Positions 1 through 5,110 of a stretch of DNA of 5,110 nt are shown one piece after another. The notes beneath the pieces are model-generated. The model saw only the letters and a list, made by a program, of their open reading frames with translations, searched no databases and was not told the origin of the DNA. The stretch comes from Candidatus Vogelbacteria bacterium. GTDB lineage: Bacteria > Patescibacteria > Paceibacteria > UBA9973 > UBA12445. The DNA lies in the NCBI GenBank assembly GCA_016201425.1, contig JACQCW010000074.1, positions 1 to 5,110 of the forward strand, given 5' to 3'. The position numbers and the translations under genes are program-made. Every line of letters starts with the position of its first letter. Position 1 is the stretch's first letter.

Positions 1-28
1 GAGAGGAGAATGAGGTAGAATCAGATTT
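1..28. other. Window edge downstream of the ZIP gene
   Basis: These 28 bases follow the stop codon of the minus-strand ZIP gene. I see no terminator hairpin or recognisable coding segment; the stretch is too short to say what lies beyond the window. Confidence 0.4.
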
Positions 29-745
29 TTATAAACTGGTTAACTTTATGACAATATATAATGTCAAAATCCCAATAATTGTCATAACAGTAGTCCAGTG
101 AGATGGGTGAGAGTGATAACTTTCCGGTATAAGGTCACTCGCGCCGATATAAAGGAAAAAGCCGGAGAATAAGGCAAGCAAAAGACCGAGTTTATTTTCC
201 GGTAAAACAAAAAACGAAGTAGAAAGTACACCGACAACGGGAGCTATGGCATCAACAAGTAGCCACCATAATGCCCTCGATCTTTCTCCTTTATTTTTTA
301 GCACCAAATTAACAGTATTTATACCATCAGAAAAATCATGTGTAAGGACTGCTGCTGCTACGACTGCCCCGATTGCCGCTGATACTTGAAAGGACAGACC
401 TATACCGACACCGTCGAGAAAGCTATGGAAAGACAGACTGCCTGCGCCGGCATTTCCTCGTTTTTCATCGCCACCTTCGTGAGTACTATTGCCGTGCAAA
501 AGTATTAGTCGATCTAGGACAAGGTAAGTTGAGAATCCAGCCACAAGAACAGCAAGAATTGTAGTTGTTGAGTATGATTTACCAGCCAGATCTAGAGCCT
601 CGGGTAGCAGGTCAAAGAAGGCCACAGCTATAATTGCCCCAGCACTGAAGCCGAGAATTAAGTGTAGGCGATCTTTTAGATGAAGGGCGAATAGACCACC
701 TATAAGTGTCGAAAAGAACGTAGCGATAGTTATAATGAAGACCAC
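29..745 (-). CDS. ZIP-family divalent metal transporter
   Basis: This 238-residue integral membrane protein is a complete ZIP (ZupT/GufA-like) transporter, a family that moves Zn2+ and sometimes Fe2+ or Mn2+ into the cytoplasm. The eight-helix pattern is visible. Helix 2 ends in FFDLLPEAL (43-51). Helix 4 carries HSFLDG (107-112), with metal-ligand candidates His107 and Asp111. Helix 5 carries HDFSDG (136-141), with His136, Asp137 and Asp140. Helix 7 is followed by ASDLIPE (202-208). The helix 3-4 loop (84-103) has two His and several acidic residues, and a second cluster YHSHPSHW lies at 210-217; both could bind metal. Helix 5 has Asp where many family members have Glu (HExxxG). The start is GTG at 745; no better in-frame start lies upstream, and there is no clear Shine-Dalgarno. 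The gene is divergent from a Fur-family regulator and has a 7-5-7 dyad just upstream, so metal-dependent repression is likely. Family assignment is firm; the metal is inferred. Confidence 0.93.
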   Translation of the reverse strand: MVFIITIATFFSTLIGGLFALHLKDRLHLILGFSAGAIIAVAFFDLLPEALDLAGKSYSTTTILAVLVAGFSTYLVLDRLILLHGNSTHEGGDEKRGNAGAGSLSFHSFLDGVGIGLSFQVSAAIGAVVAAAVLTHDFSDGINTVNLVLKNKGERSRALWWLLVDAIAPVVGVLSTSFFVLPENKLGLLLALFSGFFLYIGASDLIPESYHSHPSHWTTVMTIIGILTLYIVIKLTSL

Positions 746-759
746 ATCTTTTGGGTTAA

Positions 760-765
760 ATTTTA
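760..765 (-). promoter_or_regulatory. Putative -10 box of the ZIP gene
   Basis: On the minus strand the hexamer TAAAAT (5 of 6 to TATAAT) would place transcription start near 753, leaving a leader of about 8 bases before the GTG at 745. No good -35 is seen at the right distance. The box abuts the 765-783 dyad, so a bound dimer would block it. Confidence 0.4.
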
Positions 766-783
766 ATGCAAAAGTATTGCATT
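765..783. promoter_or_regulatory. Candidate Fur/Zur operator 1 (perfect 7-5-7 dyad)
   Basis: AATGCAA, five bases (AAGTA), then TTGCATT form a perfect 7-bp inverted repeat, 19 bp in total, the length typical of Fur-family boxes. It lies between the divergent ZIP and Fur-family genes and overlaps the likely -10 region of the ZIP gene. The sequence differs from the classic Fur box and the best-known Zur boxes, so assigning it to the neighbouring regulator is an inference from position, symmetry and a second copy at 809-827. Confidence 0.7.
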
Positions 784-785
784 TG

Positions 786-799
786 TATTGTACACAATA
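786..799. promoter_or_regulatory. Central palindrome in the ZIP/Fur intergenic region
   Basis: TATTGT-AC-ACAATA is a perfect 6-2-6 inverted repeat midway between the two TGCAA-N5-TTGCR dyads. It has a different core (TTGTNNACAA), so it may be bound by another factor or in another mode. It may also be chance, since it is short and AT-rich. Confidence 0.4.
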
Positions 800-808
800 G
801 CAGAGATA

Positions 809-827
809 ATTGCAAGTAAATTGCGTT
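809..827. promoter_or_regulatory. Candidate Fur/Zur operator 2 (imperfect dyad)
   Basis: The half-sites TGCAA (811-815) and TTGCG (821-825) are five bases apart, exactly as in the dyad at 765-783. Across the 19-bp window 13 positions match the first copy, including nearly all of both half-sites. It covers the -35 hexamer and the following spacer of the regulator promoter, which fits negative autoregulation. Dyad centres are 44 bp apart, about four helical turns. Confidence 0.6.
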
Positions 828-838
828 TGTGATATTAT
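810..838 (+). promoter_or_regulatory. Promoter of the Fur-family gene, leaderless type
   Basis: TTGCAA at 810-815 (-35), a 17-bp spacer, and TATTAT at 833-838 (-10) resemble a sigma-70 promoter with optimal spacing. A start seven bases after the -10 falls on 845, the A of the ATG, so the transcript would have no 5' untranslated region. That agrees with the absence of a Shine-Dalgarno sequence. Confidence 0.65.
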
Positions 839-844
839 TGGCGT

Positions 845-1282
845 ATGAAAGAATCTAGAAATAATGCCGTTTCAGAAATCCTTCGTTTGGCTGGACATAA
901 GGTTACTCCAGGCCGAGTGGCTATGCTTGAAATTCTTCAATCGGCTTTAAAACCGATTAGTATCTTGGATATATATAGGAAGCTTAAAAATAGTGTAGAT
1001 CAGGTGACGATCTACCGCGCCCTAGAGGCCCTTGTTGAATCCGGCCTTGTAAGGAAGGTGGATTTCCAGCATTCTCACGCACATTACGAGATCGTTATAA
1101 AAGATGACCACCATCACCATTTGATCTGTAAGGTTTGCGGTGCCGTTGAAGATATTGAGAATTTGGATGCTGTGGATTTTGAAAAGATGGCACTTAGGAA
1201 GTCCAAAATGTTCGCCTCCATAAAAAGTCACTCACTCGAATTTTTTGGCTTGTGCAAAAAATGTGCTAAGACAAGTAGGTAG
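845..1282 (+). CDS. Fur-family metalloregulator (Fur/Zur/PerR type)
   Basis: This 145-residue protein, the usual Fur-family length, is a cytoplasmic metal-responsive repressor that acts as a dimer. Residues 1-72 form the winged-helix DNA-binding domain: GHKVTPGRVAMLEIL (17-31) is the typical first segment and QVTIYRALEALVESGLV (53-69) the recognition helix and wing entry. Residues 73-145 are the metal-binding dimerisation domain, with HSHAHYE (76-82), a four-His run (89-92), and two CxxC pairs, Cys95/Cys98 and Cys137/Cys140, that form the structural zinc site. SHSLEFFG (128-135) supplies further likely ligands (His129, Glu132). The ATG at 845 lies six bases after a good -10, so the mRNA is probably leaderless. 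The divergent ZIP transporter and the dyads between them favour a Zur-like role. Fur, Zur, Mur and PerR cannot be told apart safely from sequence alone, so no symbol is given. The gene is intact, unlike the YibE/F gene behind it. Confidence 0.92.
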   Translation: MKESRNNAVSEILRLAGHKVTPGRVAMLEILQSALKPISILDIYRKLKNSVDQVTIYRALEALVESGLVRKVDFQHSHAHYEIVIKDDHHHHLICKVCGAVEDIENLDAVDFEKMALRKSKMFASIKSHSLEFFGLCKKCAKTSR

Positions 1283-1284
1283 TT

Positions 1285-1293
1285 TGGTATAAT
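1285..1293 (+). promoter_or_regulatory. Extended -10 promoter before the YibE/F gene
   Basis: TGGTATAAT is a perfect extended -10 (TGN plus consensus TATAAT), three bases after the regulator stop codon. There is no recognisable -35 at 17 bp, which extended -10 promoters can tolerate. Start would be near 1300, three bases before the GTG at 1303. It would give the YibE/F gene its own near-leaderless transcript, in addition to any read-through from the regulator. Confidence 0.55.
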
Positions 1294-1302
1294 ATGTTAG
1301 TA

Positions 1303-2123
1303 GTGAAAAAATATTTTTTTAGGTATTTATTAGCTGTCTTTTCGTGGCTTGCGTTATTTTATTTGGCGGTAAACAGGGGACAAGGGGTTTGATTTCTCTC
1401 GTGGCTAGCTTTTTCTTTGTAAGTTACCTTCTTCTGCCAGGGATTCTTAATGGCTACTCGCCTGCATTGATAAGTATTTGTGTCTCATCTCTTATTATAG
1501 TTTTAGGGTCCTACATTACTCACGGATTTAACAGGACAACGACTTCTGCCGTCATGGGAATGATCATAACGATCATTCTTACTGGACTATTGGCTTTTTG
1601 GGCGATTAAGACTACCCGTCTTAGTGGGTTTACTAACGAAGAGGTTTCTTATCTTAACTTCGATACCAGGGGTCATATAGATCTTGCTGGATTGCTTCTT
1701 GGTGGCATGCTCATCGGTCTACTTGGATTGCTTTATGATGCTGCCTTGGACAGGCAACTTCAGTAGAAGAATTGCATCAAATTGGTCCACATTTACCACG
1801 CACGGTCATCTACAAACGAGCCATTCGAATTGGCAGAGAGCATATTCGGGGCATTGGTTAACACCCTTGCAATTGCATATGTCGGCGTATCCATGCCGTT
1901 GTTGTTGCTTTACACTACTTCCACAGCTGATGCTACATTGACCATTAATCGAGAGATATTTGCAACAGAAATTATAAGAGGAGTGGTGGGGGGTATTGGC
2001 CTGATCCTTGCTGTACCAATCACCACTATTGTGGCCACACTAATGCTAACTAAAGAAAATAGAAAAGCTAGTCAAACTGTTATTAAGAGTGAGGAGAAAA
2101 AAATATTAAATCAGCATGAATAA
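1303..2123 (+). pseudogene. YibE/F-family membrane protein, three frameshifts
   Basis: The pieces together read as a YibE/F-like multi-pass membrane protein, a family of poorly known function. From GTG 1303 the first segment (VKKYFFRYLLAVFSWLALFY..., reading phase of position 1303) supplies the first membrane helix and stops at 1390-1392. The next (phase of 1344) carries LLLPGILNGYSP, THGFN, LSGFTNEE and GLLLGGMLIGLLGLLYDAAL, stopping at TAG 1764-1766. The third (cag at 1751 to about 1847) gives QATSVEELH and RAIRIGREHI. The phase of 1344 then resumes with ALVNTLAIAYVGVSMPLLLLY and EIIRGVVGGIGLILAVPITT to the TAA at 2121-2123. Each break is mended by one base in a G or neighbouring run: one missing near 1384-1390, one missing near 1748-1749, one extra in GGGG 1848-1851. 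The mended protein would be 273 residues, short of the usual 350-400, because the N-terminal extracellular domain is absent. Family membership is firm. Whether the breaks are real or sequence errors is open. Confidence 0.82.
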
Positions 2124-2202
2124 TAACTTAGACAAATGGTAAAAACCATTATGGATCAAATAAAAGATGTATCGGTTATCATCATAGCCCGTCTACCATT
2201 CG
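2124..2202. other. Convergent intergenic gap with a weak hairpin
   Basis: These 79 bases separate two converging genes, where a two-way terminator is expected. The only clear dyad is AATGGT-AAAA-ACCATT at 2135-2150, a six-pair stem that is AT-rich and has no T run after it on either strand. It may assist termination, but it is not a convincing intrinsic terminator. Confidence 0.3.
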
Positions 2203-2886
2203 TTAGCCATTTCCAGAATTGATTTCGTTCACTAACTTACTATATCCAGAATGCTTAAGATAATATATGAAGTGTTCTTGGTTTTCTGCAGTAAAGAATG
2301 GAATGAACGAGATATGTTTTTTATTTTTCAGAACAATATTGCATCTAATCAAACCTTTGGTGGGAGTACCTATGTAGGGATTGTTTGGGTTAACACTAAA
2401 ATTAAGATTGATAACTTCCACATCATCGGGAGTTACAATATGAGAAAGAGGACGACGGAGCCGGATGATGGTCATGGAATTCCCAGTAATTTTAACTTTA
2501 GCGGTTAATAAAAAGATAGGGAACGGGACGAGAAATGTTGTTAAAATAACTTGTATAGTGGTCTGGTAATCCACTACCTTGTAATGTGACACTTCTAGAA
2601 CAGCATCAAGGACAGCAAAAAATATTGGGAGTATAAAAGGACCAATAAACAGTAATCGAGATGGCAGTAAAATAAAGGGGGCTTGAATTGGATATTCTTT
2701 ATATGTTCCACGATAAATACGTGAGGCAATCGCGGCTCTGTTGGCATCAGATCTAAACGTATTACGTCCCGATCGAGTAAGCATAATAAGTGGTATTGAA
2801 GCTGTGATAAACAGGGGAATTAAGAGTGGTATTAGGCTATATGTGTACATAAGTAACATAATAATAGCAAGAATTTTGGATTCCAT
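2203..2886 (-). CDS. Membrane protein of unknown function, possible PH-like C-terminal domain
   Basis: I do not recognise this 227-residue protein as a named family. It opens with a long hydrophobic stretch (5-36, one long or two short helices, rich in Leu, Ile and Pro), then a basic polar loop (37-65: TRSGRNTFRSDANRAAIASR). Two further helices follow, at about 78-97 and 109-128, and then a soluble C-terminal domain of about 100 residues (129-227). That domain alternates beta-strand-like segments: KVKITGNSMTIIRL, DDVEVINLNF, GLIRCNIVLKNKKHISFIPF. It ends in a probable amphipathic helix (ENQEHFIYYLKHSGY). This layout, membrane helices followed by a single seven-stranded-type domain and a closing helix, resembles bacterial PH (YdbT/DUF304-like) proteins, but that is a shape-based guess. 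The ATG at 2886 is the first good start, with no Shine-Dalgarno. It converges on the YibE/F gene and diverges from the large exported protein, so it is probably transcribed alone. Confidence 0.78.
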   Translation of the reverse strand: MESKILAIIMLLMYTYSLIPLLIPLFITASIPLIMLTRSGRNTFRSDANRAAIASRIYRGTYKEYPIQAPFILLPSRLLFIGPFILPIFFAVLDAVLEVSHYKVVDYQTTIQVILTTFLVPFPIFLLTAKVKITGNSMTIIRLRRPLSHIVTPDDVEVINLNFSVNPNNPYIGTPTKGLIRCNIVLKNKKHISFIPFFTAENQEHFIYYLKHSGYSKLVNEINSGNG

Positions 2887-2935
2887 CTGCTATAACGCTG
2901 GGATAAGAGAAAAGAGGATACTGTGCTAGTATGAA

Positions 2936-2963
2936 CTGATTATCCCACTTTATTTTTTATAAA
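2936..2963 (+). promoter_or_regulatory. Putative promoter of the FN3-repeat gene
   Basis: TATAAA at 2958-2963 (5 of 6 to the -10 consensus) ends eight bases before the ATG at 2972, predicting a start near 2970 and a two-base leader. The -35 candidate CTGATT at 2936-2941 (16-bp spacing) is poor. A weaker extended -10 (TGCTAGTAT, 2924-2932) lies upstream and would give a leader of about 30 bases. No Shine-Dalgarno is present in either case. Confidence 0.45.
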
Positions 2964-2971
2964 TTTATCTT

Positions 2972-3073
2972 ATGGACCTTTTAATAAAGTATTTTTCAAA
3001 GAGCTTTAGAAAACTTATCGCTGTCATAACTATCTTTTCTTATTTGTTCATGCCGTTTGCACCGGCGTTTGCC
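2972..3073 (+). other. Signal peptide of the FN3-repeat protein
   Basis: Residues 1-34 have Lys6, Lys10, Arg13 and Lys14 in the n-region, a hydrophobic core at 15-29, and Ala at -3 and -1 before a predicted cut at Ala34/Leu35. No lipobox cysteine is present, so type I signal peptidase is expected rather than lipoprotein processing. Confidence 0.8.
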
Positions 3074-5110
3074 CTTGGAGGGATTGTTCCTCCAGCCGAC
3101 ATGACACCACCAGTTATCTCGGCTGTTGTATCAGCTGGAGTTGCTACGAGTGCGGCGACAATAACATGGCTAACCAATGAACTTGCCAATTCAACCTTCG
3201 AATATGGCATAACGGAAGGTTATGGATCAAGTGTCTTAATCTCTGGCGGTCTCGCGATTGGAGGGACGGCTGCGTTAACAAATCTCCTTCCATCGACCAC
3301 ATACTATTACTGTATTCATGCGACTGATGCATCAAATAATAGTGCAAGTTCGTGTGGTCACAGTTTTTCGACTGCCACTCCTGCTGATGTAACTCCCCCG
3401 GTTGTTTCTCTGACAGCAATAACATCGCTTGGAACGACGAACGCAACAATCACATGGACAACAAATGAGTTGGCTACAGCTCAGGTAGATTATGGAACAA
3501 ACTCAAGTTATGGAAGTTCCAGTTCTCTTGATAGTACACTTTCCTTTACCCATAGTGTTACGCTCTCGAATCTTTTACCAGATACCACATATCATTATCA
3601 AATAAAATCGGCCGATGATAGAGGTAATCTAACTACGACATCCGATGCAACTTTTACGACTGAGTCTGTATCTGTGCAAATTCCAACGGACACGATACCA
3701 CCGGTTATCTCTGGTGTCGCAACTGTCTCAGTTCTTTCGAATGCAATAACTATTGCTTGGACAACGAGTGAATTCGCAACTTCAACTCTTGAATATGGAA
3801 CAACAGTAAGTTATGGTTCGTCTGCAACACTTGATGCGACCGCCTTACTCCTGCACGATGGAACAATTTTAAATCTCTCTCCCAAGCTCGCCACCGCCAC
3901 TCTTGAATATGGTACAACAATGAATTATGGATCAACGGCTACCCTCCCAATTGAAGCACTTTTTTCTCACGAGGCGACTCTTCTTGGTTTAACAGCAAAC
4001 ACAACTTATTACTACTGTATCCATGCAACTGATTTGTTTGGCAATAGCTCTTCTTCGTGTTTGAATTCCAATACGTTCACGACGGCAGCTGCACAGGTAA
4101 TATTAGATACCAATCCTCCGGATATTACTTTGGTTACCCTTGCTTCGGTTGCCACATCTTCTGCGACAGTGGCTTGGACTACTGATAAGGTTGCTAATGG
4201 ATACATTGAGTATGGTAGGGACGATGGTTATGGTTCAGAAACCCCGCTTGATACCGACCTAGCGCTCATACACAGTGCCTCGATCTTAGGACTTTTGGCG
4301 GATACTCTCTATCATTATCGCGTTGTATCGAGCGACGAGGCCGGAAACATTTCGCGCTCTCCTGACGAGACATTTACAACAAGAGCCTTACCGGTTATTG
4401 TTGTACAAACCCCTACTGATACAGCATCTCCTACTATAACAGATATCATCGAATCTTCGATTGGCTCTACTAGTGTGACACTTGCGTGGACAACGAACGA
4501 ACTATCTGTTTCATCCTTCGAGTATGGAACGACAATGAGTTATGGATCTTCTGAAAATCTTTCGACAACTGCTGGTATAGGAGGAAGTGCAACACTTACA
4601 GGTCTTTTGCCAAGTACAATATATTACTACTGTATTCACGCGAGAGATTTGGCCGGTAACACTGCAAACTCTTGTGGGCATTCATTTACAACCGGAGCGG
4701 GATCCCTTGTGGCTGACAATACACCACCGGTAATTTGGTCTATCGCTGTCGCTTCCTTGGAGACATCGTCTGCTCATATTACATGGATAAGTAATGAGCC
4801 GGGTGATTTTTATATTAAGTATGGCACAACTGCAAATTATGGTTCACAAACACAAACATTGAATAGTTCCAGTTTATTAAATTCAGCAACGCTTACGAAT
4901 CTTTCACCAGATACAACGTATCATTTTAGCATTCATTCGAGTGATTCGTCTGGTAATCTTGCAACGTCATCTGACGAAACCTTTACCACTGATGCATTAC
5001 CAACAGTTGTTGTGCAGACTCCGACAGATACCACAGCACCAATAATTTCTGGTATTGCCGAAGCCTCACTTGTCGCGAACTCAACTACTATCGAGTGGAT
5101 TACAAATGAA
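2972..5110 (+). CDS. Exported FN3-like repeat protein (3' end beyond the window)
   Basis: The frame is open for 713 codons to the window edge with no stop. Residues 1-34 are a signal peptide: basic n-region (KYFSKSFRK), hydrophobic core (LIAVITIFSYLFMPF) and signal-peptidase site after AFA (32-34). The rest is tandem beta-sandwich domains of the FN3/purple-acid-phosphatase-N type. Each has a TPP-V-I-S entry, a W-T-T-N-E strand (W66, 162, 263, 402, 506, 605, 709), an EYGT...YGS turn, a L-PxTTYxY strand and a closing F-T-T. Domains lie at about 43-134, 139-230, 240-371 (enlarged), 379-470, 483-574, 582-673 and 686 onward. Such domains usually serve as spacers or binding modules in surface or secreted proteins. 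No catalytic domain is visible, so any active or anchoring part is likely downstream. Odd domains have a Cys pair, even ones do not, and the third carries a 38-residue internal duplication. Function beyond surface exposure cannot be stated. Confidence 0.92.
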   Translation, partial: MDLLIKYFSKSFRKLIAVITIFSYLFMPFAPAFALGGIVPPADMTPPVISAVVSAGVATSAATITWLTNELANSTFEYGITEGYGSSVLISGGLAIGGTAALTNLLPSTTYYYCIHATDASNNSASSCGHSFSTATPADVTPPVVSLTAITSLGTTNATITWTTNELATAQVDYGTNSSYGSSSSLDSTLSFTHSVTLSNLLPDTTYHYQIKSADDRGNLTTTSDATFTTESVSVQIPTDTIPPVISGVATVSVLSNAITIAWTTSEFATSTLEYGTTVSYGSSATLDATALLLHDGTILNLSPKLATATLEYGTTMNYGSTATLPIEALFSHEATLLGLTANTTYYYCIHATDLFGNSSSSCLNSNTFTTAAAQVILDTNPPDITLVTLASVATSSATVAWTTDKVANGYIEYGRDDGYGSETPLDTDLALIHSASILGLLADTLYHYRVVSSDEAGNISRSPDETFTTRALPVIVVQTPTDTASPTITDIIESSIGSTSVTLAWTTNELSVSSFEYGTTMSYGSSENLSTTAGIGGSATLTGLLPSTIYYYCIHARDLAGNTANSCGHSFTTGAGSLVADNTPPVIWSIAVASLETSSAHITWISNEPGDFYIKYGTTANYGSQTQTLNSSSLLNSATLTNLSPDTTYHFSIHSSDSSGNLATSSDETFTTDALPTVVVQTPTDTTAPIISGIAEASLVANSTTIEWITNE
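3098..5110 (+). repeat. Tandem two-domain (A-B) coding repeats
   Basis: The repeat unit is a pair of FN3-like domains, about 200 codons. Units begin at 3098, 3689, 4418 and 5027 (the last cut by the window). The first domain (A) carries YYYCIHA and, 14 residues after the Cys, a second Cys. The second (B) carries TYHY or TYHF, a GN motif and no Cys, and is followed by a longer linker of the form (V/I)QTPTDT. Unit 1 is 197 residues, unit 2 is 243 and unit 3 is 203; unit 2 is longer because of the duplication at 3773-4000. The copies differ at many bases, so they are old or selected to differ. Confidence 0.8.
3773..4000 (+). repeat. 38-codon internal direct duplication in domain 3
   Basis: Residues 268-305 and 306-343 align without gaps over 38 positions with 21 identities, sharing AT-T-LEYGTT and YGS-ATL. 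The second copy begins directly after LSPK, where other domains continue with D-TTYHY. The EYG-to-EYG distance is 38 here and 96-104 elsewhere. It is either a partial duplication within one A-type domain or the fusion of two domains after loss of about 63 codons. Both keep the frame. Confidence 0.75.

Noticed and set aside
373..564. Plus-strand open frame of 63 codons
   Set aside because: It lies wholly antisense to the well-supported ZIP gene, and its translation resembles no protein.
1022..1231. Minus-strand open frame inside the Fur-family gene
   Set aside because: It is antisense to a gene with clear Fur-family motifs; no promoter or family likeness.
1251..1265. A third TGCAA-N5 dyad at the end of the Fur-family gene
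   Set aside because: Only the first half-site matches; the second (GTGCT) is too different, and the stretch is coding.
1740..1860. Programmed ribosomal frameshifting or stop-codon recoding in the YibE/F gene
   Set aside because: There is no slippery heptamer or following structure at the breaks, three events would be needed, and reading through the TAG in phase would give about 30 residues unlike the family. Indels explain all three joins more simply.
1684..1941. Plus-strand open frame overlapping the YibE/F breaks
   Set aside because: It is the third phase of the same region and shows no family match; conserved text is in the other two phases.
2135..2150. Intrinsic terminator after the YibE/F gene
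   Set aside because: The six-pair stem is AT-rich and lacks a T run, so it is kept only as a weak note on the gap.
2251..2508. Plus-strand open frame of 85 codons, and a similar one at 2741-2929
   Set aside because: Both are antisense to the minus-strand membrane protein gene and have no recognisable content.
3144..4206. Three minus-strand open frames
   Set aside because: They arise from the biased codons of the FN3-like repeats on the other strand; the plus frame is open for 713 codons and has clear domain repeats.
3098..5110. CRISPR-like or non-coding tandem repeat
   Set aside because: Repeats are long, divergent at the base level and conserved at the protein level, as expected for coding domain repeats.

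Overview
The window looks like a piece of an AT-rich bacterial chromosome. The gene mix suggests a Patescibacteria/CPR-type organism: a small Fur-family regulator beside a ZIP transporter, a YibE/F membrane protein, and a large exported protein made of FN3-like repeats of the W-T-T-N-E...EYGT..YGS type. No start codon has a convincing Shine-Dalgarno sequence. This placement is an inference from gene content; no rRNA or other marker gene is present.

Left part (1-1282): a ZIP-family metal transporter on the minus strand and a Fur-family metalloregulator on the plus strand are transcribed away from each other across a 99-base gap. That gap holds two dyads of the same design (TGCAA-N5-TTGCR). One lies over the likely ZIP promoter and the other over the -35 element of the regulator promoter. 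The simplest reading is a self-contained metal-uptake switch, probably Zur-like, in which the regulator represses the transporter and itself. The regulator promoter is placed so that transcription would start at or next to the A of its ATG, giving a leaderless mRNA.

Middle part (1283-2202): a YibE/F-family membrane protein gene follows the regulator on the same strand. It is broken into three frame segments by three single-base indels, each next to a short G run, and it also lacks the N-terminal extracellular domain usual in the family. It is either a decaying gene or a gene carrying sequence errors. A 79-base convergent gap follows, with only a weak hairpin.

Right part (2203-5110): a minus-strand membrane protein of unknown function, with a possible PH-like C-terminal domain, diverges from a large plus-strand gene that runs off the window. 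The 713 visible residues of the large protein are a signal peptide followed by beta-sandwich (FN3/purple-acid-phosphatase-N-like) domains. The domains alternate between a type with a cysteine pair and a type without, so the true repeat unit is a domain pair of about 200 residues. One domain carries an extra 38-residue partial copy, a scar of recombination between repeats. The start of this gene also sits only 8 bases after a -10-like box.

No tRNA, rRNA, CRISPR array, insertion sequence or integrase was seen.
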